Program-made: the position numbers and the translations under genes
The notes under the pieces: generated by a model
What the model was told of the DNA's origin: nothing
What the model saw: only the letters and a program-made list of their open reading frames with translations
Databases searched by the model: none
In this document: positions 53,038 through 64,000 of the stretch, one piece after another
Layout: each line of letters opens with the position of its first letter
Position numbering within the stretch: position 1 is the stretch's first letter
DNA from: Eriocheir sinensis
Lineage: Eukaryota > Arthropoda > Malacostraca > Decapoda > Varunidae
NCBI RefSeq assembly: GCF_024679095.1
Contig: NC_066520.1
Location: 17,121,831 to 17,185,830 of the forward strand
Length of the DNA: 64,000 nucleotides
Direction of reading: 5' to 3'

Positions 53038-53335
53038 GAGGGAGGCAGCTCAAGGGCAAGAAACAAAAACAGGAAGAAAAGGCCCGCTGGAGGAACAAAA
53101 AGGCCCGCTGGAGGAACAAAAAGGCCCGCTGGAGGAACAAAAAGGCCCGCTGGAGGAACAAAAAGGCCCGCTGGAGGAACAAAAAGGCCCGCTGGAGGAA
53201 AAAAATGCCCGCTGGAGGAAGTAAAAGGTCCGCTGGAGGAAGAAAAAAGGCCCAAGGGAGGAACAAAAAGGCCCGATAGAGGAAAAAAAGGCCCAAGGGA
53301 GTAACTAAATGGCCCAGTTTACAAAAAGGCCAGCT
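53038..53335 (-). repeat. 21-bp minisatellite grown from a retrotransposon tail
   Basis: It opens with GAGGCAGCTCAAGGGCAAG and then A-rich sequence, the reverse complement of the element tail. GGCCCGCTGG with its A-rich spacer then repeats: starts at 53081, 53102, 53123, 53144, 53165, 53186, 53207, 53228, 53249, 53270, 53290 and 53311. The period is an exact 21 bp over most units, with more decay at the right end. The unit has no stop in one - strand frame, giving a false open frame. Confidence 0.9.
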
Positions 53336-55139
53336 AGATTTTCGATACGCCATGAGATAAAATATTCACCAATCGCTGCAAAAAGTTTTATTATTAAGTG
53401 ACCGCATTATTTCCCAGCGACGTCGTTTGCAGAGGTCGAGAGAGAATGGGCGACAATTCTGACCTTGCTTCCGAGAAATTTCCCCACGAATGAAAGAAGC
53501 ATCGCGGGAAATTGAAGGAGGAGAAAGAGGAGGAGGAAGAGGGAGAGGAAAGAGAATGCCCTGAAGAAGAATGAGAGTCGGAGGAGAGTAGAAATGAAGG
53601 GGCGAGGCTGCACTGCACGGATGATGGGATGAAGAGGAAGGGGAAACTGAGGGAGAGAGAGAGAGTGGAGGAGGAGGAAGAAGGGAGAGAGTAAGGAAAA
53701 ATCATTTGGGGGAGAGACAAGTGGAGGAAAGTGACGGAGTGGAGAGGAGGGCTGAGAGTGGCGGCGAAGAGAGACAAAACGGGATGGAGAGAGAGAGAGA
53801 GAGAAAAAAAAAAAACTTATGGGCGTAGAAACAAGAAAAAAAGTGCTTGTTTCCCCCCCTGCCCTCCCTCTCCCCCTCCCCCTCCCCCTCCCCATACTGT
53901 ATAAAAAGAGAGAAAGAAAAAATAGACCAATCCCATCGTCCTCACCAAAAAAATATATTCGTATTTTTTTCTCCTTACAGAATGAAAAATGCACAACCCT
54001 CTTTTTTTTTCCCCCTCGTAACAAAGGAGAAGACAATCTAGCACCTCACTGGGCCTTGGAGGTTGGGGGGGGGGAGGGGTTGTAAGAGCCTCGAGGGATA
54101 AGGAGAAGAATAGGTTGAAGAGGAGGAAGAGGAAGAATTGGTCCTGTGATGTCCTGTTGTTTTTCCTCATCATTCTTACTTGCTTACTTTTTTCTTCCCT
54201 CCTATGCCCTTCAACACCTTTTTTTTCCCTTTTCTCTCGTCTCCTTTCCACCTCGTCCCCTGTCCCATTGACTAATTTCCATCTACGTCCTTTTTTTTTA
54301 TTTCTCTCGTTTCCATCCTTCTTCCTTTCCTATGCCTCACTTCCTTTTTTCATATTCCCCTTTTCCCCTGTCTTTCGTTTTCGTCTTTCTTCCTTTCCCA
54401 TGTCTACTTTACTGTCTCCTATTTTCTTCATTCTTTATCTTTACGTTTCCATCTTTCTTCCTTTCCCAAGACTCCTTTCCTTTCTCCCATGTCCTTAATT
54501 TCGTCTCTCCCTCATTTTTGTCTTTATTCCTTCCCCGTGTTTCCTTTCCTTTCCTTTCTCTTTTTCCTTCATAACTTATCTCTTTCGTTCTTGTGTTTCG
54601 CTCTTTTCCTTCTTTTTTTTACTTTCAATTAATTCCCTTTTCTCACCATCCGATTTGTTTCTCATAAAACGCCTCTCCTTGTCGTCGCTGGGAAGTACGA
54701 CAACCTCACTAGCATCTACTCAAGAGCCATCACAGAGCACAGGGAAGTGATGCTCATTATTCTGTCCATTCCGCCGCGCGCACTCCTGCATTACGAGCCG
54801 CTCCTTAAAATGTGTCGGATAACATGAGGCTCCTCCGAGATCAGAGAGACGAAGTTAAGTCAAACCAAACTTTCCGCTGCATCGTAAGGACACAGCAGAT
54901 GAAGACTCCATTAGGCGGTAAATAAAAGAAAAGCACCTCTCACGACGAGCTCCCGAAACACAGTCACTTCCACTAACTTCGCCGTCCTTTCCCGGGAGGA
55001 GGAGAGAACAAGCATCACAGAGAGGCCGCATTAAGCTCATAAACACAGAGACAACAAAGTCATCAAAGAGCACCGCAGACATGAATACTGTTTGCCTTCC
55101 TCTTAACGCGTGTACCTGCATGAATCGAGAGAGTTTAGG
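53336..55139. other. Purine then pyrimidine DNA, no gene seen
   Basis: 53,500-53,815 is purine-rich and 53,850-54,610 pyrimidine-rich, with a repeat of about 70 bp (TTTCCATC-TTCTTCCTTTCC). 54,610-55,140 is unique. Confidence 0.55.
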
Positions 55140-55420
55140 AGGGAGGAAGGGAGCGCCGACCTGGAATGAAGCCAAAGTCGTACACGTTAATATAATCAAG
55201 ACATAACAGGACCCACCCAGTACTCTCCGAAATTAAGGAACATAAAACTCCGACCCTCGAAGGAGAAGCAAAGGGTAAATCAAGGAGATAGGAAAGAAGC
55301 ATCGACCTGGAATAGAATCAAAGCTGTACACGTTAATATAATCAAGACATCGCAACACCTGCTCAGTACTCCCAGGAATCAAGGAACGTTAGGGACCCTC
55401 GAAGGAGAAGCAGAAGGTAA
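55140..55420 (+). repeat. Tandem duplication, period about 146 bp
   Basis: TACACGTTAATATAATCAAG occurs at 55181 and 55327, and the surrounding CGACCTGGAAT and GACCCTCGAAGGAGAAGCA blocks also occur twice. Confidence 0.85.
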
Positions 55421-55659
55421 ATAAGTTGAATGCGAGGATCAAGCGAGAAACTCAACCGCTAAAGAAGTCGAAAGGCAAACACGAATAGTTACTTAGGACC
55501 CAAATTAGGAGCCCGGGAAAGTCTGGAGAGGCGACAAGTTATAATTACAGTGGGATAAAACGCGGTAGAGTGTAACGATGGAGAAAGAGACGCCCACACC
55601 ACGAAGAGACGGGTCCAAATCCCCTATATAGAGTAAGAGGGGAGCGGGAAGAGAGGTGG

Positions 55660-55945
55660 AGATAATAACTCAAAGGGGAGGTCACATGGACTAATGTTTG
55701 ACCTAGAGATGAAGAAGGTCAAGAGGTCAAGGTTAAAGGGGAAGATACACAAACAGAGGGATTAGAAGGCCTATATGGGGTTCGAGGTAAGTAGAAATAG
55801 TGGTAAGGATAATAATTCAGAGTGGTTCAAGGAATAATGTTTGACCTATACTGATGAAGAAGGTCACGAGGTCAACAACGCCAAAGGAAAGGGGGGCAGG
55901 CTGAGGTTAATAATTGGTGGCTGTTGGAAGGTCAGAGGTCGAGTG
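55660..55945 (+). repeat. 143-bp duplication carrying AGGTCA direct repeats
   Basis: TAATGTTTGACCTA and GATGAAGAAGGTCA recur 143 bp apart. Each copy contains two AGGTCA half-sites spaced by two bases (55,716-55,729 and 55,861-55,874) and an inverted half-site (TGACCT at 55,699 and 55,842). A further AGGTCA-G-AGGTCG lies at 55,929-55,941. Confidence 0.8.
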
Positions 55946-56019
55946 TGGTCATAACGTGAATGAAGATTATTTTTTTTGCAGTGACTTTGCGTATGATGGT
56001 GATACTACTGGCAGTCTTT

Positions 56020-58200
56020 TTTTTATCTTTTGTTTTTCCTCGAATTTATTTATCTTCCTCCTCTTCTCATTTTCCATCCTCTTTCGTTGTTGTTACTACT
56101 GCTACTGTTCTTTCCTCTTCCCTTTCTCCTTCTACGACTCCTCCTCGTCATCATAATAATCTCTAACATCCGCTTTCTCTTCAGTCATGCTTTCTTTTCA
56201 TCTATCATCTCCTCCTTCGCACCTTCTCCTCCTCCCCTTCTTCCTCTTTCTCTCCCTCCTCTTCTCATAACATCTTCATTCCCTCATCATCTTCACCCTT
56301 AATTGAACCCCTCCATCCTTAACCCCATCTTCTCTAACTCATTCACCATTCCCATCTACTCCCCCTCAATTACGCTCCTTCCTTTATCCCATCTCCGCCA
56401 CTTCCCTCTCCCCCTCTTCGCCCTCCTTCTCCTCCTCCTCCTCCATATCACTCAATACTCGGGCTATCAAAGGCTGCGGACCACTTTCCCCTCCGCATGA
56501 CAGTATCTCATCCACACACGGATCATCGGCGGGTCATCCACTCAGGTACCTCCGACGTTATGCCCTGGTGGATGATTGAACAACCCCCGTCAGCGTCCCT
56601 CCTCCCCTTTGATTGCCCTACGCTCGTCGCCTTCTCCTCCTTCTCCTTTCCTCCTTTCCTTTCTCTCTCCCTCCCTTTCTTCTGTACGTTCTCTTCTCTT
56701 CTTCCTCCACGTCTTTCTCTTTATTCAGTATATTTCTCTTTCTTGTTTCCTTCTCGTTGCTTTCTTCCTTCTGGGCTTCATTTGATCTTCGACTGTTTCT
56801 CTTTTTTTTTCTCTTTATTTCTGGTTCTTTGTTTCTGTCCACAGTCTGTTGCTCTCTCTTTCTTCTATGTCTGGTTTTCTTGTCTCTTCACTTCTTCCTC
56901 TCATCTTCCACACCTGTTCTCCTCCTTCTCTTCTTTAGTTGTCTTTTTTTCGCTCTTCTTCCTCCTTTCTTCCTTCCTCCCTGCTACCACCTCTCTCCTT
57001 TATTCCTTATTTCTTTTCATATCCCCTCTGATCCTTTTTATCGTTTCTTCTTTCACTCACTTACATTTTCCTTCCTTCTTCCTCTCACCTCATTCCTTCT
57101 CTATCTGCTTCTCTTCTTCCTTTTATTTTTTCCACCATTCTTTTCCACTCGATTCTTCTTCTTGTTCCTTGACTCTTCCTTCCTCGTATTTATCTCTATC
57201 TTCTTTTCCTTTGTTGATTCCTTATCCCCGCATTTCCTTTATTTGCATTCCTCCATCTCCCTTTCTCGTTCCTCTGCATACGGTGATTTTCCCTCCCCAT
57301 CGCTTCTTTCCTTTCTCCATCTTTCTTTTACTCGTTCTATTCTCCTCGCTTTTTCCTCCCTGCATCTATCTTCTCTCTCTTCGTTTCCTTCTTCTCCCAT
57401 GTTCTTCATCTTTGCTGCACCCTGCTTCATTCCCTCTTTCTCCCGTTTCTTTCTTTCCTCCATTGGTCTTTCTCCTTTTCGCTCTCTATCACCCTCCTTA
57501 ACCCTTTTGTTTTATTCTTCCTCCTCTTTTTCAGTCTTGTTCCGGGTTTCCTTCTGGTTGTCTGTTTCCCTTGTCCTCTTCTGTCGCCCTGTCGCTTACT
57601 TCCTTCCTTTCTTTCTTTCTTTTCTGTCTTCTTCTTTCTGTATCGTTTTCCACCTTCTGTCATTTTACTTGTCCCCTTCTGTTTCCTTGTCGCTTCCTTC
57701 CTTCCTTTCTTTTTCTTTCTTCTCCTTTCTTTCTCTCTTTCTTCTCCTTTCTGTATCGTTTTCCATTTTCTCTCGTTTTGGGGGCTCCTGTTCTCTCTAT
57801 CTCCTCTCTCCCCTCGCTTCCTTCCCTTTCCTTCTCCATAGCCATCTGTCCCCAATCACTCCATCTTGTTTTTCTCCATGTTTTTTTTTTTTACCTTTCC
57901 CTTCCCCACACTTCTGGTTTTACTTATTCTGCGTCCTTCCCTCATGCCTCTTCCCTCGTTTCTTTCTTCATCTCTCCCCTCTCCCTCTTCCTAAAATATT
58001 TCTGCTCCCATCTTAAATTCTCCTCTCTTTCTCGGTCCCTTTCTCTTCCCTATTCATTGCTTTCTTGTCGTTTCCCCTTCCCTTTCCTCCCTCTGACATC
58101 TCCATCCCTTCCTTCCTTTCTCTCCTCCTCCTCCTCCTCCTCCTCTGGTCGGACCCATACCTCCCTCTTCTCCTCCAAGCTTCCCTCCTGTTTCTGAAGA
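56020..58200 (+). repeat. 2.2-kb pyrimidine tract
   Basis: Strongly C/T-biased, with CTTCCTTT, CTTCTCC and TTCTTTC motifs. Local duplications (for example TTTCTGTATCGTTTTCCA at about 57,637 and 57,751) show slippage-type growth. Open frames up to 467 codons have no domain-like content. Confidence 0.88.
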
Positions 58201-58790
58201 CCCGGTGACATGATTGAGGGAGGGAGGGAGAGAGAGGAGTGGATGTGACGAGGGAAGAAGGGAGAGGGAGAGAAAGATAGAGGAACGAAAGAGGTGTGGT
58301 GATTACTGAAGATGGGAAGGAGGGAGAGGAGAGGAGAGGAGAGGGAAGAGAAGATGAGAGGTGTGGTGGCGAGAGTGACGAGGGAGAGGAGACGGAGGAG
58401 GAGAATGTGCAGAGGAAGAGAACGAAAGGAATGAAACAGAAATGGAGAAGAAAGACTAGGACCAAAAGAGAGGAGGAGGAGGAGAAGATTGGAAGGAAGT
58501 AGAAAATGAGGAGTTAGTGATTGAAATAGTAGTAGCAGTAGCAGTAGAAAAATGTAGCAGCAGCAGCAACAACAACAAAATAGGAGGAGGAAGAGGAAAA
58601 ATGAAGATCAAGGGATACAAAATTGAGAGGTAACAAAAGATAAAAGAAAAGGAGGAGGAAGAAGAGGAGGAAGAGGACCAGGAGGGTTGAGTTGGGATGG
58701 AAGGGAAAGGAAAAGAACTCATTAGGAAAGTCGCTGCAAAAAAAAGGAGTAAAAAAAAAAAGGATAATGAAAAAGAGAGAACAGATGCCA
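58201..58790 (+). repeat. Purine tract directly after the pyrimidine tract
   Basis: GGGAGGGAGGGAGAGAG onwards, GA- and GGA-rich with an AGTAGCAGTAGC block near 58,530-58,575. The strand bias flips within a few tens of bases near 58,200. Confidence 0.85.
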
Positions 58791-59087
58791 CGATCGATAG
58801 GCGGCGAGATAGATGAGCTTCCTCGCAGCATCCGACGTCCCCGATCCCACGCATCTTTTTTTTTATATCGCAAAATTAGCTAAGCCTTCAAACTTCGTCC
58901 TCTTCGATTTTTCTCTTTTTTTCCTCCGTTCTTTCCTCCCAGTAACGAAGGTTCAGTGAGGTGGAGTGTTTTGCCCAGACCCAATTTGCATTTTTCTCTG
59001 CCCGGGCGACCTTAAGTTACTGACTGACCGGCTAACGCAAGACCGGCGTCCTCCTCTCCCTTGCTGAAACTCGCTGCGTTCCTCTCT
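58791..59087. other. Unique DNA, no gene seen
   Basis: Mixed composition, short T-rich runs. Nothing recognised. Confidence 0.5.
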
Positions 59088-59350
59088 TGTGTTGCAGAGG
59101 ATAGTTGGCTTTAAACAGAAACACGTATTTGAATCTCCAGTGTTGCATACGATCGTAGGGTTTATACAGCAACACATATATGTCTCCCATGTGTTCCAAA
59201 CGATCGTGGGGTTTAAAAAGAACACATATAAGTCTCCCATGTGTTGCATACGATCGTGGGGTTTACACAGCAACACATATATGTCTCCCATGTGTTGCAA
59301 ACGATCGGAGGATTTAAGTAGCAACACGTATATGTATCTCATGGGTTTTA
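59088..59350 (+). repeat. 50-bp minisatellite, five copies
   Basis: TGTTGCATACGATCGTGGGG with AACACATATATGTCTCCCATG repeats at about 59,091, 59,142, 59,192, 59,242 and 59,292. The middle copies are nearly identical and the outer ones have decayed. Confidence 0.88.
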
Positions 59351-59753
59351 GACAATGGACTCACACAGCTAAACATGCTCTACTGTCTAAAAACAACACA
59401 CAAATTAACACTCACATACATAAGGGCGCAAATTCACCATAACGAGCACCTCAAAAAATATTATTTTACTTCTACATCATTTTTTAAAGGATTATAACCA
59501 CCCATTAAACCTACGAATAAAATGAATGCCAAATGGTCCTAAATCATACGAACGAGGCAATTATATCGACAAATTGTTTCGACCATCCGCCGAGAGGAGA
59601 TAAAACAAAATATTAAGAGATGAGTGAACAGAACTGAAGGATAAAAAATGACGTGATAAATTACCATGATATGCGAGTGATTGGACGGATGCAAAGGTGA
59701 GGTTTCAGAGTAATGGAAACAATGAATTTGACTTATTGATATAGATTTGTGCA

Positions 59754-59897
<144 letters not shown>

Positions 59898-60274
59898 CGT
59901 GTGCTTTTGTGGACGAGGTTGCAAAATGTATGAGCGCCGAATTAAAAATAATTTCCGTTTACTCGCACACACGGGGCCAATTTGCTAATTTTCCATTAAT
60001 AGAATGTTTCACGGCGCTGATTTACCTTTCAGCCCTTTGACATTAGGTGTTGTACTGCCATGGCTGTTGCTACTTTCGATATTTATCATTATTGCAATTA
60101 TTACTTCTCTTCTCATTTTGTCACCCCATTATCATCATTACTTCTTCTATTTCTACTACTACCCTTGTCGTCGTTACGGATGGCATGGTTTAAACGACTG
60201 CAAAGATTAATAAAGATACTATTGTCAGCTAACGTATATTATTTAGTGATAAAAAAAAGTGCATATCTTTCACC

Positions 60275-60275
<1 letters not shown>

Positions 60276-60325
<50 letters not shown>
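60276..60325. repeat. (TC)n microsatellite
   Basis: 25 units. Confidence 0.97.
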
Positions 60326-60328
<3 letters not shown>

Positions 60329-60739
60329 GACCTGATTTCATTCGTGCAAACAGAGCATCGTTAGCTAATCTTTCATCGTCCACATTGTTTGCGGCGCTAT
60401 TACGAAGCGCCACTACAGGCCGGCTCAGCGACCGGGCAATATCATGTACACTTACGAGATTTGGCATTCAGTTTACTAAAAGACTTCCCTAACCGTTGCC
60501 TGATCTTACAAATGGGTCAGTGTCTTTTGGGAGCTCGGAACTCGTTATAAAGAGAGAGATGTTCAATGGTGTAGCTTGAAAGGAAGTTTGGAGACGTCTA
60601 AGATATGATCATGTGTTTGCATAACGTTCCTAAACCCTTTGTCATGTTACCACAGTGTCATTCATTGCTCTGTTATATTCCAACCCTAAGTTTTTCATTC
60701 CTTCGTTCCTAAATCCTTGGTCATATTCCCACTCTGAGC

Positions 60740-61000
60740 AGCTACTTCCTCATGTTGACACTTTCCCGTCTTTTCTTTCTTTCTCTTTCCTTTCCTTTCA
60801 TTTCATTTCCCTCTCTTTCTTTCTCCTTTCTCTTTCCTTTCCTTTCATTTCATTTCTCTCTCTTTTTCTTTTTTTTCCTTTCCTTTCCTCTCCTTTTTCT
60901 CTCTTTTTTCTTTCCTTTCTCTTTCCTTTCCTTTCCTTTCTCTTTCTTTTTCTTTCCTTTCTCTATCTCTTTCCTTTCCGGCCTTTGTCACTGTATCCTT
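60740..61000. repeat. (CTTTCC)-rich pyrimidine tract
   Basis: CTTTCCTTTCCTTTC motifs, low complexity. Confidence 0.85.
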
Positions 61001-61380
61001 GCTGATGCTCCCATCCTAAGCCATTCCTTCCTCCGTTATTTTCCCACAATAAGCTGATCTTCCCTCCTCCGTCAGGTCTCTACCCTCTCCCTTTCCTTCT
61101 TCTGTCCCTAAGTCATACCCTCCTCCATTATATCCCCACCCTGAGCTAGTCCTTCCTTCACCCTTTTCCCACCCTCAGCGTTTCCTTCTTCCCTCCCTCG
61201 ATCCTTGGTCATGTTTTCAACCTGAGCTTGACGCGAAGTTTCCAAGGTAAAGAGTGTCCGTTCTTTTCCCCTAATTGGCAGAACTAATGAACCGGAGGGC
61301 AAACGGTAAGGTAATATCGCGTCCAATACTTACCTGAGTCTAGAGCAAGGCCATGAGAAGCTAAGGGGAGGATACACATT

Positions 61381-61381
<1 letters not shown>

Positions 61382-61463
<82 letters not shown>
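61382..61463. repeat. (CA)n microsatellite
   Basis: 41 units. Confidence 0.97.
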
Positions 61464-61465
<2 letters not shown>

Positions 61466-62347
61466 AAACACTCATATACACACACACGTCATTGTTTTTT
61501 TATCATATCATTGGTTTTCAGAATGATGATAAAATGTTCAATGTCAATTTGTTTTCATTTGACCTTTTTATATAAATTTTGTGATTCGACACTTCCCATA
61601 TAAAAATAAACATGTAGCTACGTGTTGATCCATCGACTAATCTATATATTTCTGTTTCCCGTGCAAAATATTTTAGTCATTCTATCACATAATGGCATCA
61701 CGACTATTCATGTTTCCTTTAATCTTTGTCTTTCTTTTTCCAATAACTTTTTTTGCGCCTGCCAGCCAACGATTTTTCCCGATGACATGCGAAAAAACTT
61801 GACCTTTGCCATTTTTTGTCTTTCTTCTCTGCCTCCTCTTATTCATCCTCATCTTCATCTTTGTCTTCCTCCTCCTCCTCCTCCTTTTCCTCATGCTCCT
61901 TTTCCTCCTTCTTGTTTACGTTCAAGGACACACTTTCTTCACATTGTTAAGACTCTTCCTTCCTCCTCCTCCTCCTTCCCCTCCCCCTTCTCCTCCTCCT
62001 CCTCCTCCTCCTCCTCCTCTCTGGCGGGGATGAGATGGCACCTGATGAAGGAAGAAAACGAAGGAAGAAAGGAAGGAGTCGCTTACAGCAGTGCTAGAAC
62101 AAGGAAAGATAATCCATTACCCCGCGAAAACATGATTAGGAAGTAAAATTATTTGCATTTTCTGGTGTAATTCGCCAACTTGTATCTTCCTGGGCTGCGC
62201 TAAAAACTCATTTGTCGCTGATCTGAAGGTCTTGTGTTTTCACTCTTGGTTTACTCATCTTTGGCGGTACCAGACGAACACCCGGGAATGGGGGACAATA
62301 CCACTGACTGTTACCGCCACCCAGTCACCCAGGATCTCTCGGTTGTC

Positions 62348-62350
<3 letters not shown>

Positions 62351-62421
<71 letters not shown>
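62351..62421. repeat. (GA)n microsatellite
   Basis: 35 units. Confidence 0.97.
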
Positions 62422-62423
<2 letters not shown>

Positions 62424-63967
62424 GAAGTGGTATGTGAGTAAGGAATGAGGTGAAGCTGGGACGGTGGACGGAGAGAGAAGGAAAAGGGGAGGCCAGAGCA
62501 ATGGGGCGAGGCGGGTAAAGGGACCGAGCGGATCATTTCTCTTTCTTTGACGCGCGTGTCAGTTTCCATAAGGATCCCCGGGCCGCAAATATAAAAGGGT
62601 GCGCTGGTCCATGCTCTCAAGAACACTGTCGGGTTTTTTCCAGCCTCTCTCTATCTTTCTGTTTTTCGTTTCAGGCATTACGCGCAGTTTCATCTCTATT
62701 CCCTTGTGATGGCCGGGTTGATTTACGGCGGGTGTGGCGGGGAGGATACGGTTTTTGCTGTTGGTGGTGGTAGTGATGATGGTGGTAGTGATGGTGGTGG
62801 TGGTGGCGGCGGTGAAGCGTAAAATGATGGCCGTGGTGGTGGTAATGGTGGTGTAAGCTTCTGATTTATGTTTACTTCTGAGGATGTTACTAGGAGAAAA
62901 GGGTGGCAGCGTAGCTTGACGGTAGGAGTATTGTTTTCCAGCAAGATTTCCAATAAACAGTGTATTACGATGCGAGGGTTGATAAATTAGTAACGTGAAC
63001 AGTCTACGGACAAAGATAGCCACGTTTACATTACTCGACTGCTACCAATGCGGCTTGACTGTAAAGAACAAACAATGAAGATAATATTGTCAAGAATTCT
63101 TAGCTTAGTTTATGATGCCTTTTCTTTCATGAGCAATGAAAGTTCGAGTCCTGTCCTAGCACAAAGTCACGATACTACTCTTTGCTTTCAAATCTTTACA
63201 ATATATAGCTGAAAGCCAGACGACTCGAGGCATACAGCTCCTACTATTGTCAAAGCCTTCAAATTGAGTCGTGAGGGGAATGCATTGGGACGAGACGAGG
63301 AAATTTGGAAGAGCACTTATATACACGCAACAAATGGAACGGCAACACAAAGAGAAACCTGCCCCCTTCCGTCCCACAGGTCGCAATAGTGAGCCAGGTA
63401 GTTCTGCGTGTCACGGGGGCAGCGTCGAGTGATTGTCAGCGGTATTACAGGAGAGAGCGGGGCGGAGGTCGGGCTGGAGAGGGGCGTGGTAGGGGCGGCC
63501 GAGGCAGGACAGTGCGTGGAGGGGTGGAAGCAGGAGACCGAGACGTGAGGGAGCGCCGGTGATGCAGTGACAGCTCGGAACAGAGAAATTCAATGAAGTA
63601 ATCAGAAGTTCGGGACCAAATGCAATAAGGAAATGCGTTCGGAACCGATTGATGAAGAGGACGCAGCGGAGACAAACAAATAGTTACTCACAAATGAATA
63701 TACGCCATAACAGGACGCTGATGAACAGAAAACAGCCTTTAAATAACAGAAAACGACGAGAATTGCATGCAAAAAAAGAGTGAAAAAAAGAAATGTGAAT
63801 AGCGAAAAAAAATCAATATAACAATTCCTGGGAAACAAAATATAAAGATGAAACGTAGAGAAATATTTTTAAAAGAGAATATCATGTTGACAGATCAAAA
63901 CTTTGGAAATATGACAAGGATGAGGAGAAGGAGAACACAGATAATGATCGCGAGTCTGAGCACAGAG
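62422..63967. other. No gene seen
   Basis: GGT/GTGGTGG-rich at 62,760-62,855, unique DNA, a G-rich piece (63,440-63,560), then A-rich DNA to the window edge. Confidence 0.5.
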
Positions 63968-64000
63968 GAAGACAGACAGACAGACAGATAGACAGACACA
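63968..64000. repeat. (GACA)n at window edge
   Basis: GACAGACAGACAGATAGACAG runs off the end of the window. Confidence 0.85.

Noticed and set aside
53031..53353. Repetitive protein with a 7-residue PPAGLFV repeat
   Set aside because: It is the - strand reading of the 21-bp minisatellite derived from a retroelement tail; a period divisible by three keeps it open by chance.
56497..58197. Open frames of 334, 467 and 208 codons
   Set aside because: They lie in an almost pure pyrimidine tract, overlap each other in several frames and encode only Ser/Phe/Leu/Pro. Absence of stops follows from composition.
59088..59350. Possible CRISPR-like array
   Set aside because: Units are directly adjacent with no unique spacers, and the genome is eukaryotic. 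It is a minisatellite.
63085..63160. tRNA-like boxes (TTAGCTTAGT and AGTTCGAGTCC)
   Set aside because: Only the two boxes match. I cannot fold acceptor and anticodon stems. At most a decayed SINE head.

Overview
This is a eukaryotic window with intron-split coding sequence, very dense microsatellites, long purine/pyrimidine-asymmetric tracts and degenerate retroelements. Arthropod-type (TTAGG/CCTAA)n tracts, the style of the non-LTR elements and the architecture of the one gene suggest an arthropod, most likely a malacostracan (decapod-like) crustacean. That assignment is inference. Nothing points to a prokaryote: there are no operons, rRNA, tRNA gene or CRISPR array.

I can support one protein-coding gene with confidence. 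It lies on the + strand at 25,630-33,893 in ten exons, and all nine introns have GT..AG ends and compatible phases. The predicted 864-residue protein reads: signal peptide, pentraxin domain, C-type-lectin-like domain, an unassigned two-cysteine module, one LDL-receptor class A repeat, and a complete Cys-loop (pentameric) ligand-gated ion channel with ligand-binding domain, 13-residue Cys loop and four membrane segments. This is a channel subunit with a large lectin-like extracellular extension and is the most interesting object here. A TATA motif and an initiator lie at canonical spacing about 130 bases before the start codon.

Left flank (1-25,400): no gene recognised. It holds microsatellites, a short terminal-inverted-repeat element (1,440-1,578), a long imperfect foldback (7,441-7,860), tandem arrays with units of about 137-172 bp (2.45, 9.4-10.0, 12.0 and 20.3 kb), long purine or pyrimidine tracts, an interstitial telomere-like array (22.2 kb) and a degenerate RTE-like retroelement 3' end (23.7 kb).

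Gene (25,400-34,470): short introns 1-8 and a 3.1-kb intron 9 between M1 and M2. Intron 9 holds four different tandem arrays, one of them a higher-order dimer repeat that runs up to the splice acceptor of the last exon.

Right flank (34,470-64,000): no further gene recognised. It holds a 5'-truncated, frame-broken Jockey/CR1-like retrotransposon with a poly(A) tail (49.4-51.1 kb), a tRNA-derived SINE on the - strand (52.08-52.46 kb), a 21-bp minisatellite that grew out of the retrotransposon's tail (53.0-53.3 kb), a second telomere-like tract (41.26 kb), more tandem arrays of about 120-150 bp, and a 2.2-kb pyrimidine tract (56.0-58.2 kb). Long open frames in these tracts arise because such DNA lacks stop codons; they are not genes.
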